A stretch of 18,005 bases of DNA, taken from NCBI GenBank assembly GCA_964385305.1, contig CAYLOP010000058.1:1-18005 (forward strand), in the 5' to 3' direction. Shown here in pieces: positions 8,739 through 16,300 of this stretch; position 1 is the first letter of the stretch; every line of letters begins with the position of its first letter. A program made the translations under genes and the position numbers. Below the pieces are notes generated by a model. That model saw only the letters and a list, made by a program, of their open reading frames with translations, was not told the origin of the DNA and searched no databases. This DNA comes from CAYLOP01 sp964385305 (GTDB lineage: Bacteria; Chloroflexota; Anaerolineae; Anaerolineales; E44-bin32).

Positions 8739-9725
8739 TCACGACTGTGTTAATGTAACGAAGCTCTCTGGAGAGTCGAGGGCGAAACCAGTCGCCGATT
8801 TATCAATTCTACGCAAAAGTCCAACGAGGACGTTACCTGGTCCGAGTTCTACAAAGGTCGTAACACCAGTATGGATCATCGCCCTAACCGACTCAGTCCA
8901 GCGAACCCTGGAGGTGAGTTGTTGATGCAACGCTGTCCGCACCTCTTCTGCAGAGCGATGCGGAGTCGCAGTGACATTGCTCAGTGTGGGGATGTGCGGT
9001 GTGCGCACGGGTGTGTTTTGTAGAGAAGGTGCAAAGGCCTGCTGCGCGGTTTCCATAAGGGTAGTGTGAGCGGCGATGCTCACTGCCAAACGAATTACCT
9101 TTCGCGCCCCTCGTTTTTCGATACGCTCGCACGCCCGTTGGAGGGTTTGCTCGTGACCTGAAATGACAACCTGTCCGGGGCAGTTATCGTTTGCCACCCG
9201 AACCTCACCATCACCCTGGGATGATAGCTGGTCGCAAATCCATTCTACGGTCTCGAGTTCCAACCCGAGTACAGCTGCCATACCCCCCGGATGGCGGCGT
9301 CCAGCTTCTTTCATGGCGCGCCCACGAGCCTGAACCAGGCGCAACGCGTCGGCGAAATCGAGTGCCCGCGAGGCGACCAGCGCGCTATACTCGCCGAGTG
9401 AATGGCCGGCCGTGCAAGCCGGTTCGAAATCGGGGTAGCGAGCTTTGAATGCGCGCAGAACCGCCACCGAATGGGTGAGCAGCGCAGGTTGGGTATGAAC
9501 CGTATCGTTGAGGACATCTTCCGGACCCCGCCAACAGATTTCAGAGAGTGGATAGTCTAAAATCTGGTCCGCCTCTTCGAATACTGACGCGGCATGCGGA
9601 TCGGTCTCCGCAAGGGTGCGCCCCATGCCTACGACCTGTGAGCCTTGGCCGGGAAAGATGAAAGCCGTGTTTTTAGGGATGAGGAACATAGGAATCAAGA
9701 TGGGCCGCGTATGAATACGGCCCAT
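8739..9725 (-). CDS. fabD: Malonyl-CoA:acyl-carrier-protein transacylase
   Basis: FabD moves malonyl from CoA to ACP for fatty-acid elongation in the cytoplasm. The 328-residue product shows F-P-G-Q-G-S-Q (24-30), the nucleophile elbow G-H-S-L-G-E-Y (107-113, Ser109), the carboxylate-binding Arg134 in Q-A-R-G-R-A-M, catalytic His220 in V-S-I-A-A-H, and the late E-L-G-P-G-N-V-L motif. These match Ser92, Arg117 and His201 of the E. coli enzyme. ATG 9725 lies 9 bases after the rpmF stop, but the protein more naturally begins at Met13 (ATG 9689, M-F-L-I-P-K). A perfect 9-bp hairpin between the two starts favours the later one. The neighbour rpmF is usual for fatty-acid genes, but plsX and fabH, which normally lie between, are missing. 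Confidence 0.94.
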   Translation of the reverse strand: MGRIHTRPILIPMFLIPKNTAFIFPGQGSQVVGMGRTLAETDPHAASVFEEADQILDYPLSEICWRGPEDVLNDTVHTQPALLTHSVAVLRAFKARYPDFEPACTAGHSLGEYSALVASRALDFADALRLVQARGRAMKEAGRRHPGGMAAVLGLELETVEWICDQLSSQGDGEVRVANDNCPGQVVISGHEQTLQRACERIEKRGARKVIRLAVSIAAHTTLMETAQQAFAPSLQNTPVRTPHIPTLSNVTATPHRSAEEVRTALHQQLTSRVRWTESVRAMIHTGVTTFVELGPGNVLVGLLRRIDKSATGFALDSPESFVTLTQS

Positions 9726-9726
9726 C
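9699..9726 (-). repeat. Inverted repeat between rpmF and the likely fabD start
   Basis: GATGGGCCG (9699-9707) and CGGCCCATC (9718-9726) form a perfect 9-bp stem with a 10-base loop. The loop can extend pairing (CGTAT with ATACG) at the cost of a 2-base bulge. In the minus-strand RNA it would cover ATG 9725 and end about 9 bases before ATG 9689. No T-run follows, so it is more likely a processing or translation-control hairpin than a terminator. Confidence 0.6.
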
Positions 9727-9734
9727 CGGAGAGG

Positions 9735-9920
9735 CTATCCGCGCTCAACTTCGATCACTTCGCGTCCTGCATAGTGACCGCAATTTGGACATACGCGATG
9801 TGGCAAGTGTTTCTCCCCACAGTTCGTGCAATTAATCAGGTGACTTGGTGTCAAGGCATCATGTGCACGGCGACGGTCGCGGCGCCCTTTTGATATCTTC
9901 CTCTTCGGTAGCGGTGGCAT
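9735..9920 (-). CDS. rpmF: 50S ribosomal protein L32
   Basis: 61 residues, the usual size for bL32. It begins M-P-P-L-P-K-R-K-I-S-K-G-R-R-D-R-R-R-A-H, the basic N-terminus typical of the family. It carries a zinc ribbon with Cys31-x2-Cys34 and Cys44-x2-Cys47, so this is the zinc-binding form. ATG 9920 is preceded by a strong GGAGGAG site. It is the first gene of the minus-strand run and sits behind the best promoter in the window. The DUF177 (YceD) gene that often precedes rpmF is absent; the adjacent gene upstream is divergent moaC. Confidence 0.95.
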   Translation of the reverse strand: MPPLPKRKISKGRRDRRRAHDALTPSHLINCTNCGEKHLPHRVCPNCGHYAGREVIEVERG

Positions 9921-9950
9921 TTTTCCACTCCTCCAAGATTACACAAATAG

Positions 9951-9971
9951 GGCCTGCCCTTTGGGCAGGCC
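9951..9971 (-). promoter_or_regulatory. Leader hairpin at the 5' end of the rpmF transcript
   Basis: GGCCTGCCC (9951-9959) pairs perfectly with GGGCAGGCC (9963-9971) around a 3-base loop. In the minus-strand RNA it starts within about six bases of the expected transcription start, so nearly the whole 5' end would be double-stranded. No T-run follows, which argues against a simple terminator. It could protect the 5' end from decay or take part in L32 autoregulation; both are inferences. Confidence 0.6.
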
Positions 9972-9976
9972 GTTTC

Positions 9977-10004
9977 ATTATAGCAGGCCACTGGGGTCTG
10001 TCAA
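9977..10004 (-). promoter_or_regulatory. Consensus sigma70-type promoter for rpmF operon
   Basis: Read on the minus strand, TTGACA (10004-9999) and TATAAT (9982-9977) are both perfect consensus boxes, separated by 16 bp. The expected start is near 9970, about 50 bases before the rpmF ATG. It should be a strong constitutive promoter. Confidence 0.88.
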
Positions 10005-10055
10005 GGCAAGCTGCTTGAGCTTGAATCCAGCAAGGAGAATTCCTAACTGGATGGA

Positions 10056-10083
10056 TTTCTATCCGATAGCATCTTTCTATCCG
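10056..10083 (+). repeat. 10-bp direct repeat in the moaC promoter
   Basis: TTTCTATCCG occurs at 10056-10065 and again at 10074-10083, 18 bp apart start to start, just upstream of the moaC -10 box. The copies flank the place where a -35 box would lie, and no good -35 is seen, so they could be binding sites for an activator. They may also be chance. Confidence 0.4.
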
Positions 10084-10089
10084 GCTCGG

Positions 10090-10095
10090 TATAAT
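10090..10095 (+). promoter_or_regulatory. -10 box of moaC, suggesting a leaderless transcript
   Basis: A perfect TATAAT ends six bases before ATG 10102, so transcription should begin at or next to the start codon. The -35 region (about 10067-10072, TAGCAT) is poor. No ribosome site precedes ATG 10102, which fits leaderless translation. Confidence 0.6.
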
Positions 10096-10101
10096 GATCT
10101 C

Positions 10102-10587
10102 ATGATGGATCCAAAATTATCTCACCTTGATGCGGATGGAAACGCCCGGATGGTCGATGTTGGCGTAAAACCCGAGACGGAACGATGGGCAGTGGCGCGC
10201 GGCAAGGTTGTGATGTCCCTTGAAACTTTCACGGTTGTGAAGGCAGGCAACCTCAAGAAGGGGGATATTCGCGCAGTCGCCGAGATTGCTGGTGTGCAGG
10301 CTGCGAAACGGACTGCTGAACTGATCCCACTTTGCCATAACATCCCTCTCTCGCACGTGGACGTACAGGTTGCGCTTGATGAGGGAATCCCAGGCGTGGA
10401 GATCACGGCTACGGCACGTACTGTGGCGCCTACAGGTGTTGAGATGGAGGCGCTCAGCGCAGTATCTGTAGCTGCCCTGACGGTGTATGACATGATCAAG
10501 GCCATCGAACGCAGCGCTCGAATCACGGACATACGCTTGATCGAGAAACATGGCGGGGCAAGCGGGGATGTGGTTTTGGAGGTATAA
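10102..10587 (+). CDS. moaC: Cyclic pyranopterin monophosphate synthase
   Basis: 161 residues. MoaC converts the MoaA product 3',8-cyclo-GTP to cyclic pyranopterin monophosphate in molybdenum-cofactor synthesis. It begins like other MoaC proteins (L-S-H-L-D-A-D-G-N-A-R-M-V-D-V) and has K-K-G-D (52-55), the signature L-I-P-L-C-H (74-79), G-V-E-M-E-A-L (112-118) and Y-D-M-I-K-A (129-134). The residues needed in E. coli (Lys51, His77, Glu112, Glu114, Asp128, Lys131) have counterparts Lys53, His79, Glu114, Glu116, Asp130 and Lys133. In-frame starts further upstream, such as ATG 10051, would add unrelated residues. ATG 10105 is the alternative. The moaD-moaE fusion follows after 3 bases. moaA is not in the window. 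Confidence 0.95.
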   Translation: MMDPKLSHLDADGNARMVDVGVKPETERWAVARGKVVMSLETFTVVKAGNLKKGDIRAVAEIAGVQAAKRTAELIPLCHNIPLSHVDVQVALDEGIPGVEITATARTVAPTGVEMEALSAVSVAALTVYDMIKAIERSARITDIRLIEKHGGASGDVVLEV

Positions 10588-10590
10588 CGC

Positions 10591-11307
10591 GTGGATGTGC
10601 GGGTACTGTACTTTGCCACCCTGCGGGATTTGGCTGGTGCTAAAGAAGAGCAGGTTGGGGTGCCGGATGGATCGACCGTCGCCGACTTGAAAGGACTTCT
10701 CACGAAGAAACATCCGGATCTCGCCCTGGCGCGAACCTCGATGCTGGTGTCCATCAATCGGGAGTTTGCGTTTGAAGAGGACACGCTCCACGATGGCGAC
10801 GAGGTCGCGATCTTTCCCCCTGTGAGCGGAGGTTCCCCAGAGTCGGCACCGACGATCCTATCAATCACGCATGACCCCCTCGATTTGAACACAACACTTG
10901 ATGCGCTCGTGCTCCCCACAACGGGCGCAGCATGCATTTTCACGGGTACGGTGCGGGAACGAACCGAACGCGGTGCTCAGCGAAAGACGAAATACCTTGA
11001 GTACGAGGCCTACACCCCCATGGCGGAGGCGAAGATGCGCCAGGTTGCGGAGGAGATTCGTGAGCGCTGGCCGGATGTGGAAGGTATTGCGATCGTACAG
11101 CGTGTCGGCCAGCTCGATGCTGGAATGCCAAGCGTGCTCATCGCTTGCACCGCGAGTCATCGCGACACCGGTGTGTTTGACGCCGCCCGCTATGGCATCG
11201 ATCGTCTGAAGGAAATTGTTCCCATTTGGAAAAAGGAAGTGGGCACAAATGGCGAGGTGTGGATTGAGGGCGAGTACATTCCGGACGAGGGAGATAAACG
11301 AACGTGA
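10591..11307 (+). CDS. MoaD-MoaE fusion, molybdopterin synthase
   Basis: 238 residues. Molybdopterin synthase adds the dithiolene sulfurs to cyclic pyranopterin monophosphate; MoaD carries sulfur as a C-terminal Gly-Gly thiocarboxylate and MoaE is the catalytic subunit. Here a MoaD ubiquitin-like fold (1-81) ends in F-P-P-V-S-G-G (75-81) but runs straight on through a short linker into MoaE (about 88-232). MoaE shows I-F-T-G-T-V-R (116-122), Y-L-E-Y-E-A-Y (135-141), R-V-G-Q-L-D-A-G (171-178), A-S-H-R (188-191) and P-I-W-K-K-E (211-216). The internal Gly80-Gly81 must be freed by cleavage to accept sulfur, as reported for the similar MoaX of Mycobacterium tuberculosis. GTG start with GGAGG 10 bases upstream. 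The stop overlaps the next start by 4 bases. Confidence 0.93.
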   Translation: MDVRVLYFATLRDLAGAKEEQVGVPDGSTVADLKGLLTKKHPDLALARTSMLVSINREFAFEEDTLHDGDEVAIFPPVSGGSPESAPTILSITHDPLDLNTTLDALVLPTTGAACIFTGTVRERTERGAQRKTKYLEYEAYTPMAEAKMRQVAEEIRERWPDVEGIAIVQRVGQLDAGMPSVLIACTASHRDTGVFDAARYGIDRLKEIVPIWKKEVGTNGEVWIEGEYIPDEGDKRT

Positions 11308-12440
11308 CACAAAGCTCGCCTTCCTCGCCTGTGAATGGATGGGTTTGGCCGTTCCACTGCATCGATTGCGGAGAGCCCTACCCGGAGCGGTCTTTTCCAC
11401 ATCGGTGCCCCGAATGCGGCGGGATCTATGATTTCTCAGCACCACTGCCCTATACGCCCATCTCAAGCGCAGGTCGGGGCATGGGTTCTTTAGAGCGATT
11501 CCTCCCAAGTTTCCCAATCCCACCAGGCACGCCGTTCATATCGATCGGGGAAGGTAATACGCCTCTCATTGATACGGATATGAACGGTATACAGATCTTC
11601 CTTAAATGCGAACACTTAAATCCCACAGGTTCATTTAAAGACCGCGGCACCGCCGTTTTAGTGAGCGCGTTGACCGCGGCCGGCGTGAGGGAAGCTGTGG
11701 AAGATTCCTCAGGCAACGCTGGAGCATCTTTCGCCGCTTACGCTGCTCGTGCGGGCATACAGGCCAAGGTCTTCGTGCCTGACTACACCTCGGGACCGAA
11801 ATGCGGGCAGATTGAGGCTTACGGTGCTGATGTCGTCCGTGTCCCTGGACCGCGTTCGGCAACCTCGAACGCTGTCCTAGAAGAGATGGCGAGAGGAGTA
11901 GTCTATGCCAGCCATGCGTATCTCCCCCATGGTTTGGCGGGTATGGCGACGCTAGCGTACGAATTGTATGAGCAACTCGGAACTACACCAGGGTCTGTCC
12001 TCATGCCGGTTGGTCAAGGCTCGCTCTTGCTGGGTGTGTATCGTGGCTTTAATGCGATGGTAAATGCGGGCGTGATTGAACGGGTTCCCCAGATTATCGG
12101 TGTACAAGCACTGGCCTGCGCCCCACTTCACGCAAGGTTCACGGCCGGTCTGGAGGCGCTGGAGGGGGTGCGTGAAGGGGAGACGATCGCGGAAGGGATC
12201 CGTATCCTTCGCCCGCATCGTGCTGATGCGATCATGGACGCCGTGAAATCTTCGGGTGGAAGGGTCATAGCGGTGGATGAAGATGCGATTCGGTCCGGAT
12301 ACGGTGCGCTCGGCCGTCTCGGCGTGTTCGTAGAGCCCACTTCCGCGGTAGTGTGGCCTGCCTTGCAGGAGGTCCTTGATGTGCTTCCAAAGCCCGTGGT
12401 TGCCGTTCTCACGGGTTCTGGATACAAGTCCTTGGCGTAG
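11304..12440 (+). CDS. Threonine synthase-like PLP enzyme with N-terminal zinc ribbon
   Basis: 378 residues, fold-type II pyridoxal-phosphate enzyme. The N-terminus has a zinc-ribbon pair, Cys19-x2-Cys22 and Cys35-x2-Cys38, seen in class II threonine synthases. The core has G-E-G-N-T-P-L (82-88), the PLP lysine in N-P-T-G-S-F-K-D-R-G (Lys112), E-D-S-S-G-N-A-G (133-140), a phosphate-binding P-V-G-Q-G-S (235-240), V-E-P-T-S-A (343-348) and L-T-G-S-G-Y-K (369-375). Threonine synthase (thrC) makes threonine from O-phosphohomoserine. A related enzyme with another substrate cannot be ruled out, and the setting within a molybdopterin operon gives no support for threonine synthesis. GTG 11304 overlaps the MoaD-MoaE stop as GTGA, so translation is probably coupled. 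Confidence 0.8.
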   Translation: MTQSSPSSPVNGWVWPFHCIDCGEPYPERSFPHRCPECGGIYDFSAPLPYTPISSAGRGMGSLERFLPSFPIPPGTPFISIGEGNTPLIDTDMNGIQIFLKCEHLNPTGSFKDRGTAVLVSALTAAGVREAVEDSSGNAGASFAAYAARAGIQAKVFVPDYTSGPKCGQIEAYGADVVRVPGPRSATSNAVLEEMARGVVYASHAYLPHGLAGMATLAYELYEQLGTTPGSVLMPVGQGSLLLGVYRGFNAMVNAGVIERVPQIIGVQALACAPLHARFTAGLEALEGVREGETIAEGIRILRPHRADAIMDAVKSSGGRVIAVDEDAIRSGYGALGRLGVFVEPTSAVVWPALQEVLDVLPKPVVAVLTGSGYKSLA

Positions 12441-12639
12441 GTGGCTGGTCTGACCTCTTGGTTTGTCACCGGTTGTGATCGAGTTCAAGCGTGGGGTATG
12501 GCGATCAGGCGTTCTGGCGTTCTCAGCCATCTCAGGATAGAATCCCAATTATATATATATTTAGTGAATGAACTAGCGGGACGCGGAAAACCCAAGACCC
12601 CTTGTGTTTGCGGCGTTCCCCAAGTTCGTGGAGCGACCT

Positions 12640-13344
12640 ATGCCGCATGAAAGGTTTTCACAAAGAACAGGGGTCGTATTTCGTGATGAGCACCTTTTCA
12701 GAAGGGCGCTTACGCATCGCTCCTACCTCAATGAGCATCCTGAAGTATTGCAAGATAATGAGCGATTGGAATTCCTCGGGGATGCGACACTCGACTTTAT
12801 CACGGCTGACTGGCTTTTCAATCACTTCCCTGAGATGGATGAAGGTCAACTGACGCGACTACGGTCAGCGCTTGTGCGAACGGAGCAGCTTGCGGCTTTC
12901 GGCAAAGAGATAGGGCTCGGAGAGGAACTCTTACTCGGAAAAGGAGAAGAAATATCGGGTGGGCGAGACCGAGCTGCTTTAGTCTGCAATGCCTTTGAAG
13001 CCATCATCGGGGCACTCTGCATTGATTCAGGCCTCGAGGCCGTGATTGCGTTTATGGAACCGCGTCTGGTAGCGGCTGCCAGAACGGTCTTAGAAGATCA
13101 ATCCTTAATGGACGCGCGCAGCATGTTACAGATCTGGTCGCAGGCAAAACTTGGCGAAACACCACGCTATGAGACCGTTGGGTCGCACGGTCCGGATCAT
13201 GCGCGTGAATTCGTCGTAGATGTGTACATCGCCGGGAAATTGCATGGTCGCGGCAGGGGACCCAGCAAGCAGGATGCAGCGCAGTCTGCGGCTGCCGATG
13301 CCATCGCACACATAGACGATCCGACCTTTTGGGCAAATGGTTGA
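12640..13344 (+). CDS. rnc: Ribonuclease III
   Basis: RNase III cuts double-stranded RNA, including pre-rRNA. From ATG 12640 it is 234 residues, the family norm; this start has GGAG 6 bases upstream. GTG 12604 would add 12 unlikely residues. The endonuclease domain (5-150) has the signature N-E-R-L-E-F-L-G-D-A (40-49) with metal ligands Glu44 and Asp48. The second acidic motif reads C-N-A-F-E-A-I-I-G-A (116-125): Glu120 is kept but the position of E. coli Asp114 is Asn117 (codon AAT). A dsRNA-binding domain covers about 157-225 (D-A-R-S-M-L-Q near its start, G-P-S-K-Q-D-A-A-Q near its end). smc follows 17 bases later, a common order. Upstream, 12441-12639 holds an AT-rich tract near 12548-12562 but no clear promoter. 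Confidence 0.94.
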   Translation: MPHERFSQRTGVVFRDEHLFRRALTHRSYLNEHPEVLQDNERLEFLGDATLDFITADWLFNHFPEMDEGQLTRLRSALVRTEQLAAFGKEIGLGEELLLGKGEEISGGRDRAALVCNAFEAIIGALCIDSGLEAVIAFMEPRLVAAARTVLEDQSLMDARSMLQIWSQAKLGETPRYETVGSHGPDHAREFVVDVYIAGKLHGRGRGPSKQDAAQSAAADAIAHIDDPTFWANG

Positions 13345-13361
13345 TAGGGAGCTTGGGTAGC

Positions 13362-16300
13362 GTGGAACTTTCTTCATCCCGTCTGAAATCCCTCGAATTG
13401 CAGGGCTATAAGACATTCGCCACAAGAACACAGATCGAGCTTGCACCCACCATCACAGCTGTGGTTGGGCCGAATGGCTCTGGGAAGTCCAATATCGCGG
13501 ACGCGATCCATTGGGTATTAGGCGAGCAATCGTACAGCCTGATGCGCGGTCGGCGAACGGAAGACATGATTTTTTCCGGATCGGAATCACGCCCACGTGC
13601 GAGCATGGCCTCTGCCACGATCACCTTCGATAACAACGATGGGTGGATGCCAATCGATTTCTCCGAAGTCAGTATCAGTCGGCGCGCCTACCGAGATGGT
13701 CAAAATGAGTATGTCCTCAACGGGCAAAGGGTCCGTCTGAGAGATGTTTATGAGTTGTTGGCCCAATCTGGGCTAGCCAAGCGCACATATACGATTATTG
13801 GTCAGGGCTTGGTGGACGCAGCGCTGTCCCTGAAAGCTGGCGAGCGCAGGCGGCTTTTCGAAGAAGCTGCCGGGATCGGCCTATATCGAACCCGGCGGGA
13901 AGAAGCCTTGAGGCGCTTGGAGAAAACCCGTCGAAATTTGGAACGCGTGCAGGACATCCTAGCCGAACTTGAACCGAGGCTGCGGAGCCTCAAACGGCAA
14001 GCAAAGCGGGCTTTTGCGTATGAACAAGTTAAGCAAGATCTGAATGACGCGCTCCGCATCTGGTACGGCTATCATTGGTATCACTTACTCCATACTGTTT
14101 CGATGGCGCGTCACGAGGCGGGAGATAAGGCGTATGTCCGCGATGATCTACGCGAAAAACAGTTGAAAGCGGACAAGGAAATGGCGCGCACGCGAAGCCG
14201 TATTGATAGCTTGAGAACCCAATTGCATGCTTGGACCCAACAGGTATCGGATGCCTACACCGAGCGGGAGGCTTTTGGAAGGCGGTTAGCGGTCGCACAT
14301 GAACGGTTCCGCTGGTTGGAGGAGCAGGAAAGCTTGGCTCACTCAGAACTCTCCTCTCTTGATGAAGTGGCTGCGGAGCTATCCACGCAGATGGGTGCAA
14401 GGAGAGAGGTGCTTGCACGGGCGCTGGCTGAGGTGGAGGAAGCTCGCGTTTCACATGCGAGCCTGAAGGAAGCTGGCGAGATCGACTCGGCTGGACGCCT
14501 TGCGCTGCAGAAGAAGGTGGACGAGCTTCGAAAAGATCTGGAAGCACTGGTCACAACGAGGGCAGTCTGGGAAGCGCGCCATACTCAGCTTGAGGAAAAT
14601 CTGCTGGAGCGAAAGGGACGGCTGGGTGAGATGCACGCCCGTCGGGAAACCTCGGAGCGTGAATCAGCCGAAGCTCGTAGGATACTCGACAAAGCTCGGG
14701 ACACTTTCGAGCAGGTCGTGCAAGCGAGGGAAAGTGCCCTTCAGAGCGAGGCTCAAACACGCGCAAGGTTTGAGAGTATGAACGCGGATATTGGAGAGAA
14801 GGTCACCGCGCTCTCTGATCTTCGTGCAGAACGTGCGGGTCTCGAAGCAAGCTTGCAGTTTCTAAAGGAACGTTCGGAGCGCACAGAGCGTGTCCTCAAC
14901 TGTTTCAGAGATGCGACTCAAAAAGGTGTGCTACGGGGGTTGGAAGGGCGCTTGAGCGAAAACATGCGCATCGCGCCCGAATATCAAATCGCGCTGGCTG
15001 TGGCTCTGGGGGAATTTGTCGATGGTTTGGCATTCAATACGGTTGAGGATATCGAGACGGCTCTGACCTGGGTAGAGATGGAAGCACAGGGACAGCGAGC
15101 TGCCCTCATGCCCCTTCGTGAACTTCAAGCGCTTCCGCTGCTTGAGATCCCTTTAGCGCCCGGATGTTTGGGTGTCGCTTCTCGTCTGATCGATGTGCCA
15201 GCCGCATACCGTCCTGCCATCGATTTACTTCTCGGTCGGACATTGGTGGTGAAAGACCGTAAGTCGGCTAAGGGAATCCTATCGCAGCTTCCGCTAGATG
15301 CCCGAGTGGTGACGTTGGACGGTGATTTGTACTATCCAACGGGTCAAGTGATTGTGGGGAGCGGAGGTCAGGATCGCGCAAACCTCGAGGAGCGAGAGCG
15401 CATGTCCGAAGCCCTGCGTGAGGTGAACACGGCGATCCGTGTTGCAGAGGCAGATCATCAGCGGTTGACTGAGGAGATCACGGAGACCCGCGAGCGGTTG
15501 GATGGTCTTCAGAGCCAGCTTGATGAAGCTCGGGAAGATGAGCGGGAATTACATCTGGAGCAAGATCAGGCTGAGCTTGCTGCACAGACGGCAGAGCGAG
15601 AATTAGAGCGGGTTATGCAGCAACTTCAATCACTTTCGGATGATGTTGAAGCACTCGAGGCCGAGCGTGATTCTCTCAGCGAGCGCGGTGCGACCGTGGA
15701 TGCTGAGCGGACTGAACTCGAAGGTAGGTTGGTGGAGGCTGCAAAGACTGCAGAGCGAGCTGGAATAAGCGTAGAGATGGCGCGCGTGGAAGCCCGTCTC
15801 GATGCCGCACAGTACTTGAAACGCGAAGCTGAAAGCCGGTTGGCCGAGATCGAAGCTCGCATCGCAGCTCTGGACGGCGATCGGCAACAGTGGTCGCAAC
15901 GCTTAGCGGACAACCGCGCCGAGCAGTTGCGTGTGCAGCGTGAGGTGGAGCAAGCGCAGCGTGGGATGGAAAAGGTCGAGACCAGGCTGGCATCGTTGGC
16001 GGAGCAGATGTCGCCAGCAGAAGAATCGCTCTCGGCTGCGGAGGAAACCCGCTCGTCGATCGAGGCGGAGGATAGCCAGATCCGGAGTGCGTTGCAGGTT
16101 GCCGAGCGAGAGCACTCTCATGCTCAAATTGAACTGGCGCGGCGACAGGAAGAATTGATCAGTTTGAAGCGTCGAATTGAAGATGATTTCGGCCTGGTGG
16201 CGTTCGAGCACGATCCAGAGACGCCTGGTCAGGATCCGCTTCCCTTCAAAGGCCTGGTTGAGAAGCTGGAGAAAGTGGCGGAACTTCCTAAAGAAGTGGG

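Noticed and set aside
9961..10101. N-terminal extension of MoaC from upstream in-frame starts
   Set aside because: The extension has no match to MoaC, ATG 10051 has its GGAG 13 bases away, and the TATAAT box at 10090-10095 would lie inside the coding region.
12548..12562. TA-rich tract before rnc as a promoter
   Set aside because: Alternating TA run without a matching -35 box at the right distance; it may contribute to DNA melting but cannot be called.
13329..13361. TTG start for SMC overlapping rnc
   Set aside because: The GTG at 13362 has a ribosome site and matches the normal SMC N-terminus.
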